This document shows positions 7,903 through 12,254 of a DNA stretch of 12,254 nucleotides, piece by piece. Origin of the DNA: Candidatus Woesearchaeota archaeon. GTDB taxonomy: Archaea > Nanobdellota > Nanobdellia > Woesearchaeales > UBA525. The position numbers and the translations under genes were made by a program. The notes beneath the pieces were generated by a model. It did not search any database, was not told the origin of the DNA, and saw only the letters and a list, made by a program, of their open reading frames with translations. Position 1 is the stretch's first letter. Each line of letters opens with the position of its first letter. The DNA lies in the NCBI GenBank assembly GCA_013331575.1, contig DUGD01000093.1, forward strand, positions 3,664 through 15,917, written 5' to 3'.

Positions 7903-9513
7903 ATGCGATTTGAAGAATTGAGCAGTATCTACGTGTGCTGCACGGGAAATACCTGCCGCAGCCCGATGGCGGAACGCATCCTGATAGACCGATGCGCGCA
8001 GAAAGGACTATCTATAGACATAGCGAGCAGACGAGCGGCGATAGCGTATAGTTCAGCGACGTACAATGCAGCGATGTACAACCCTTCTTCAACGAGCAAG
8101 GACGCGATCGGCGCAGGAACCTCGAGGACAAGCGCATCGAGCACCGCATCAAACGCACGAGGAGAGCTCGCACAATTCCCCCGCCACCCGGCGCGTGACG
8201 CCCCAACAGACACCGATGAGCGCGAGCCCAATACGCGCGCGATCAGAGCGGAGATCGTCTGGGATGAGACGGCAAGAACGGCCATCGACGCGAAGACGAC
8301 CGGATCCAGCGCGCGAACATCAAGAACACCCGATACATCGGTAGACTCGGACGACGACGATGTAGATATAGAGGATATACACGACCTGCTCACGCCGAAA
8401 CCATACACCACATTCGATGCCGGCACCCCGCGACAACCATCGACTGCCGACAAGTACAACCCGACAAAGACACACTCACCAAGCACATACTCATCGCGAT
8501 CATACAGCAGCGGCGGCATCACGCGCGAGGCAGAAGATATCATCATCGAAGCGTTCAACGACAAGGAATTCGTCAACAAACACCGCGCGAAAGACATCAC
8601 CGCACAAGAGCTGGAGAGCGCCGATCTCATCATCACCATGGATCAGAAGCAGCGAGAACGACTGTGCGAGCGCAAAGAGGCATACACCAAAGACAAACGA
8701 TTGAAAGTCTACACCTTCGGGCAACTCGTCGGAGAACCCAACCTCGAAATCGAGGACCCGATGATGGCCGGCTCGTACACAAACACGAATCACGACTGGA
8801 GCTCCGCGCGGCAGGACCGCGGCGCCACAATACCGACACCGGCACAGACCCCCGCACGCAGCACGAAAACCTGGGCGCAGGAGCGCGACGAACACTATAA
8901 GTCCACATTCAGACAGCTCGAAAACCTCATCGACCGCGTCATCGCGGAAGGAGAACTCAGAGTCACCACCCTCGAAGAAGGGTTCGTCGCGAAACTCCAA
9001 GATCGATACGATATGTGGACAAAGAGATCCGCCGAGAGTACCGATGCGCGCAAACCGAAAACATGGTCGAGAAACGCCGAATCTCCAGCACAGAAGAACT
9101 ACAACGCGCTCACCTCGCAGACGAGCAGTATGCTCAAGGACTTGGACTGCATCGTATCAGCTATCGACGATACATTCGATGCGGTGAGTGTCCAAGGTAC
9201 GGCACCCGAAGCGCTCCGTGCGATCGACGCGTTCGCCAACTATCTCACGGATGATATAACCCCCAAACTCATAAGACACAAGTACATCACAAAAAAAGAT
9301 GCATTCGACAACCGTGCATTCACGAAAGACATCGCGAGCAGAGCAATCGATGCATCGCGCAACCTCGCGACGCTCATACGCGCCACAGATAGGGACGGCG
9401 CGCTCTGCGCGATGGAAGCGGCAGAGGCGCTCTTCACATTCACGACGGAAGAACTCCCGACGGCTACAGACGCCATGTTCAACGAGCTCAAGAAGACACT
9501 TCAACAAGACTGA
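7903..9513 (+). CDS. LMW protein tyrosine phosphatase-like protein with large disordered insertion and C-terminal helical domain
   Basis: This 536-residue protein starts with an LMW-PTP/arsenate-reductase-type P-loop, CTGNTCRSPMAE, giving Cys13-X5-Arg19 with the second Cys18 as in classical LMW-PTPs. The fold resumes at about residue 205: FVNKHRAKDIT and ADLIITMD (240-247) match the family's HRA and ADLI strands, and the general-acid loop is EDP with Asp285. Between these parts, residues about 51-204 are a Ser/Thr/Arg/Asp-rich, probably disordered insertion with an acidic run near 149-159. Typical family members are only about 150 residues long. Residues about 330-536 form a mainly helical extension homologous to that of the paralogue at 10451-11575. 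All catalytic residues are present, so phosphatase activity is plausible; an arsenate-reductase-like role is the alternative. It is the first gene of a three-gene operon with a leaderless start. Confidence 0.88.
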   Translation: MRFEELSSIYVCCTGNTCRSPMAERILIDRCAQKGLSIDIASRRAAIAYSSATYNAAMYNPSSTSKDAIGAGTSRTSASSTASNARGELAQFPRHPARDAPTDTDEREPNTRAIRAEIVWDETARTAIDAKTTGSSARTSRTPDTSVDSDDDDVDIEDIHDLLTPKPYTTFDAGTPRQPSTADKYNPTKTHSPSTYSSRSYSSGGITREAEDIIIEAFNDKEFVNKHRAKDITAQELESADLIITMDQKQRERLCERKEAYTKDKRLKVYTFGQLVGEPNLEIEDPMMAGSYTNTNHDWSSARQDRGATIPTPAQTPARSTKTWAQERDEHYKSTFRQLENLIDRVIAEGELRVTTLEEGFVAKLQDRYDMWTKRSAESTDARKPKTWSRNAESPAQKNYNALTSQTSSMLKDLDCIVSAIDDTFDAVSVQGTAPEALRAIDAFANYLTDDITPKLIRHKYITKKDAFDNRAFTKDIASRAIDASRNLATLIRATDRDGALCAMEAAEALFTFTTEELPTATDAMFNELKKTLQQD

Positions 9514-9556
9514 TGCAACAAAACTAATGGACAAGAATGAATACTGCAGGTGAATA

Positions 9557-10441
9557 ATGAAGACTATGCACACAACGAATGAATCACAGGACTCTATCTA
9601 CGCACGGTATAAGAAAGACGAACCGGCGTCAGTCACCATCTTCAATCGGCAATCGCGCGCCTATAGGTTCACGAATGAACCGCTGGCGGACGTGCTCGAC
9701 GCGAAGCTTCCCGCAGACGCTCCGTCGCTCATCATCACGGGCGCAGGAGACGCACCGTGCCTGTTCGCAGGCATGGGCAGCAATGAGATCCACTGCGTCG
9801 ACATCAGCGAACGATCGAACGCGTGGTGCGAGTACAAATTCGGCGCGTTCACACAGATGCCGTACGAGAAATTCTCGGCCGCACTCATCGATTCGCACGC
9901 CACATGGTCCACATTCCCATTCGACATCCCGGTATCATCGCTCGCGAAAGGGATATTCGAACCGCATCGAGAGTCGGGCAAGAACCTGATCAATACGCAG
10001 GCCATCTTCTTCGATCAGGGCTACGCGGGAAGCATCGCCGAAAGCGCAGGATACACCGAACAAGACCGCTACGCCGCGATGCAGCAGAACGCCATGCATG
10101 CGACGATCCGCTTCTACCTCACCGACCTCACGAAGTTCTTCGAGAAAGAACGTGTACCCGACGGGTACTTCGGTGCGGCATACCTCTCGAACATGCTCGA
10201 CCACACGAAGGATCCGGAGACGGGACTCTTCGATTTCAGCACGACGAGAATGCTCCCCGTGCTCAAGCCCGTCACGCAGCGATTGCGCAAAGACGGCGCG
10301 ATAGTGCTCAACATCCAGTGGGGCGACCGAGCGAAGAAAGGCATCGATGAGGCGCTCGACCAGCTGGGATTCGGCATGAGAGTCCTGCCTAACAATTACA
10401 TCGGTTGCGGACGCATGTACGTCGCGACTCGCAAAGCATGA
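9557..10441 (+). CDS. SAM-binding protein resembling DUF3419/BtaA-type transferases
   Basis: This 294-residue soluble protein has a Rossmann-type SAM-binding start: IITGAGDAPCLFAG (59-72), then HCVDIS with acidic Asp82 at the end of strand 2. The segment after it, with YEKF at 103-106, resembles the Q/N-x-x-x-x-x-K...YE(E/K)F pattern of DUF3419 proteins such as BtaA, which transfer the 3-amino-3-carboxypropyl group of SAM to diacylglycerol. A later AAYLSNMLDH (207-216) and the strand before KDGAIVLNIQW (245-255) fit the end of the same fold. The family assignment is from memory of motifs; an ordinary methyltransferase is the main alternative. The start at 9557 has AGGTGA upstream; a second ATG three codons on is possible. 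It lies 43 bases after the first phosphatase-like gene and nine bases before the second, so the three are almost certainly one operon. Confidence 0.8.
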   Translation: MKTMHTTNESQDSIYARYKKDEPASVTIFNRQSRAYRFTNEPLADVLDAKLPADAPSLIITGAGDAPCLFAGMGSNEIHCVDISERSNAWCEYKFGAFTQMPYEKFSAALIDSHATWSTFPFDIPVSSLAKGIFEPHRESGKNLINTQAIFFDQGYAGSIAESAGYTEQDRYAAMQQNAMHATIRFYLTDLTKFFEKERVPDGYFGAAYLSNMLDHTKDPETGLFDFSTTRMLPVLKPVTQRLRKDGAIVLNIQWGDRAKKGIDEALDQLGFGMRVLPNNYIGCGRMYVATRKA

Positions 10442-10450
10442 GGTAACACC

Positions 10451-11575
10451 ATGGACGCTAAACAATTCCCCGTAGTGTATTTCGCCTGCTCAGGCAACAC
10501 CTGTCGCAGCCCCATGGCAGAGCGCATCATGGAAGAGTACGTGAAAAAACTCGCGCTCCCGATAGTCGTCGCCAGCAGCCGTGCGTCGCTTAGCGCGCAC
10601 GTGAGCGGAGAAGAAGATCCCATCTCCATGGGTGCCGCAGCGATCCTCTGGGAGCGATTCCAGGATCAGGAGTTCATCACTCGCCATCGCGCGCAGAACT
10701 TCGATCTCGATAGCCTCGCGGAAGCGTCGCTCGTCGCGACCATGACGGACGACCACGTCCTCGCGCTCGAGAACAACCCCGCGAGCTACACAGACGATAG
10801 ACGCCTCAAAGTCCGTATGCTGAGCGAGCTCGCTGGCGAAGGACGAAAGAGCGTCTCCGATCCGTACGGTTCTGACGACTCGCTCCTGCTCGACACGTAC
10901 AAGTTGGAGAAGGGAATACCGAAGAAATCATACGCCAAGCCATCGAGCAGTGCCATATCGGAGCACTTCGGAGAGCATCGCGAATGGCAACTGCGCGCAC
11001 AAGCGTACACGCCGACGTTCGATCAACTGGAGCGACTCATCGGCAAGATGATCGCCCGCGATATCTATCTGCCGACGATACAAGAGGTATTCACGGGTCG
11101 CATCGACGACGCGTTCAATGATCACAAAACACGTTCGAACAAGACGAGCTTCGGCACGATGAGTGCGCAGCGCAGCATCATCGAACGATTCAACGACCAT
11201 GCTTCGGCGATGACCGGGTTCGTGCAGATGTGCGATGATACAATCAACGCCTATGTCAGGGCGGTCAAGGATGACCCCGCCGCGTTAGCGCTCGCTGAAG
11301 AGTTCGAGGCAACACTCGAGAGAAGAGTGTATCCCGACCTGCTGTTCTACGGCAAGTACACAGGACCCGATCTCGCTATCGACTACGCCGCCATCGGAGA
11401 GGATATCGGCGCGCATATCGAGGCACCGCTTGGCAGCATACTGCCGCAGGTGACGTCAGCCCCTCTTTCGCAAGCCGTCCAGTACAAGGTGTTCGGAGAG
11501 AAGCTCTTCCGGCTCGGCACGAAGGTCTATCCTGGGAAGGAAGTGGCTCGTATGCACCACGTGTTGACGGTATAG
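10451..11575 (+). CDS. LMW protein tyrosine phosphatase-like protein with C-terminal helical domain (paralogue)
   Basis: This 374-residue protein has the P-loop CSGNTCRSPMAE with Cys13-X5-Arg19 and Cys18, the HRAQNF segment (79-84), the LVATM strand (94-98) and the general-acid loop SDPYG with Asp137. The core is of normal LMW-PTP size, unlike that of its paralogue at 7903-9513; the segment replacing the insertion is only about 15 residues. Beyond residue 180 the two proteins align again: FDQLERLIGKMIA here against FRQLENLIDRVIA there, and later similar helical stretches ending near a Tyr-rich KYTGPDLAID. The last 60 residues differ. GAGGT lies before the ATG, and the gene follows the SAM enzyme by nine bases. 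Substrate is unknown; protein phosphatase or arsenate-reductase-like chemistry are both possible. It converges on the next gene with only eight bases between stops. Confidence 0.88.
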   Translation: MDAKQFPVVYFACSGNTCRSPMAERIMEEYVKKLALPIVVASSRASLSAHVSGEEDPISMGAAAILWERFQDQEFITRHRAQNFDLDSLAEASLVATMTDDHVLALENNPASYTDDRRLKVRMLSELAGEGRKSVSDPYGSDDSLLLDTYKLEKGIPKKSYAKPSSSAISEHFGEHREWQLRAQAYTPTFDQLERLIGKMIARDIYLPTIQEVFTGRIDDAFNDHKTRSNKTSFGTMSAQRSIIERFNDHASAMTGFVQMCDDTINAYVRAVKDDPAALALAEEFEATLERRVYPDLLFYGKYTGPDLAIDYAAIGEDIGAHIEAPLGSILPQVTSAPLSQAVQYKVFGEKLFRLGTKVYPGKEVARMHHVLTV

Positions 11576-11583
11576 TGATGTCG

Positions 11584-11976
11584 CTAGAGCATCATACCGA
11601 TGAGCACCGGCGCGGTCAGCGTCGCGATGAGGACGAGCGGCCATAGCCGGCCCTTGCGCACGTCGTAATTGCCGAGCAGTTCCTTCCAAGAGTACTTTCT
11701 CACATAGTGGAAGAACAAGAACTCGAACGCGACAGTCAGACCGGTCCATAGCACGCCGATAGTGATGTAGTCCCGAAGCGAAGCGTCGATGGGATTTACA
11801 TACAAGAAGTACATCGTCGCGGCGTAGATGAGCATCGCCAGGATGACGCAGCTGATCTGGTGCGCTACAGGCTCAGAGAGCTGCGGCCCATAGATCATAT
11901 CGCGTCTTCCGGCGTTGAATATCGCGAGGACGAGAAGCCCGAGCCACGACAGGAGTCCGATGATGAGGATGGACAT
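11584..11976 (-). CDS. Small four-helix integral membrane protein
   Basis: The 130-residue product has four hydrophobic segments, at about residues 2-21, 41-60, 70-90 and 111-129, so it is almost entirely membrane-embedded. The middle carries conserved-looking polar motifs: GPQLSEPVAHQ (30-40), LWTGLTVAFEF (75-85) and HYVRKYSW...LLGNYDVRKGRLW (89-112). From memory, this pattern of AHQ, LTVAFEF, SW and KGRLW occurs in a small uncharacterised membrane family also found in bacteria. No function is known to me. The ATG at 11976 has a T-rich TATA-like element about 28 bases upstream and no clear Shine-Dalgarno sequence, consistent with its own leaderless promoter. It runs opposite to the phosphatase operon and nearly touches it, so the transcripts probably overlap. 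Confidence 0.8.
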   Translation of the reverse strand: MSILIIGLLSWLGLLVLAIFNAGRRDMIYGPQLSEPVAHQISCVILAMLIYAATMYFLYVNPIDASLRDYITIGVLWTGLTVAFEFLFFHYVRKYSWKELLGNYDVRKGRLWPLVLIATLTAPVLIGMML

Positions 11977-12000
11977 GAGGTCGCCGCACGAAGCGGTGGC

Positions 12001-12008
12001 ATAAAAAG
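12001..12008 (-). promoter_or_regulatory. Possible TATA box of the small membrane protein gene
   Basis: The minus strand reads CTTTTTAT, centred about 28 bases before the ATG at 11976. The match to the archaeal consensus is weak, but the spacing is the same as for the two better promoters in the window. Confidence 0.4.
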
Positions 12009-12107
12009 GTTTTCATGATTTCCACGCGATATCGACGATAGAATAATTCCTTGTCGGTCGTGAAAGCACGTCGTTTTATGGCGCCGAAATGACGATGGAG
12101 ACGCACG

Positions 12108-12254
12108 CTAACGCCGTTTCGGCTTCTCGCACCAAGAGCAGCTCACGCCAGTCCACGCCAGGATCACGACGAGTATCGCGGTCACGCCAAGCACCCAAGG
12201 CGTCGCTACTCCGCCGAAACGAGGCCATGCACCAAAGAGGAAGACGACGACCGC
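12108..12254 (-). CDS. C-terminal part of a small membrane protein, cut by the window edge
   Basis: The minus-strand frame is open from the window edge to a TAG at 12110-12108, giving 48 residues. It holds the end of one hydrophobic stretch, a short PRFGGVATPW loop, one clear membrane helix (WVLGVTAILVVILAWTGV) and a tail CSWCEKPKRR with a Cys-X2-Cys pair and basic end. The hydrophobic profile and the positive cytoplasmic-like tail support a real gene, but too little is visible to assign a family. It lies upstream of the 130-residue membrane protein gene on the same strand, 131 bases away. Confidence 0.6.
   Translation of the reverse strand, partial: AVVVFLFGAWPRFGGVATPWVLGVTAILVVILAWTGVSCSWCEKPKRR

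Noticed and set aside
7929..8639. Open 236-codon frame on the minus strand opposite the first phosphatase-like gene
   Set aside because: It runs antisense across the conserved P-loop region, has no recognisable domain or promoter, and is explained by the codon bias of the plus-strand gene.

Overview
The window looks archaeal. No RNA genes, CRISPR array or mobile element were seen. The domain assignment rests on promoter layout. Three genes (minus strand from 7762, plus strand from 7903, minus strand from 11976) each have a TATA-like octamer centred about 26-31 bases before the start codon, which leaves almost no 5' leader. Genes inside operons instead carry Shine-Dalgarno sequences. Base composition is moderately GC-rich, with frequent ATA and AGG codons next to CGC and GCG. 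A DPANN-type archaeon such as a micrarchaeon is a guess only.

Layout: (1) 1-634 plus, the C-terminal part of a GNAT N-acetyltransferase. (2) 706-2163 plus, a 485-residue protein I do not recognise. (3) 2358-7762 minus, a two-gene operon. Its first gene is a pyruvate-phosphate-dikinase-like protein that keeps the ATP-grasp and phosphohistidine domains but lacks the PEP/pyruvate TIM barrel. It overlaps by 13 bases a 989-residue protein that appears to carry a domain otherwise found in long PEP-synthase-like proteins, followed by a very long low-complexity linker. (4) 7763-7902, a divergent control region with two TATA boxes and two tandem 32-bp AT-rich repeats. (5) 7903-11575 plus, a three-gene operon: a low-molecular-weight tyrosine phosphatase (LMW-PTP)-like protein with a disordered insertion of about 155 residues, a SAM-binding protein resembling DUF3419/BtaA, and a second LMW-PTP-like paralogue. 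(6) 11584-11976 minus, a small four-helix membrane protein. (7) 12108-12254 minus, the C-terminal end of another small membrane protein.

The most interesting part is the pair of divergent operons (2358-11575). An ATP-dependent histidine phosphotransferase without its normal acceptor domain, and its coupled partner, share one control region with two paralogous phosphatase-fold proteins that flank a SAM enzyme. This could be a phosphorylation/dephosphorylation or small-molecule modification system. The domain calls come from motifs read directly; the joint function is inference.
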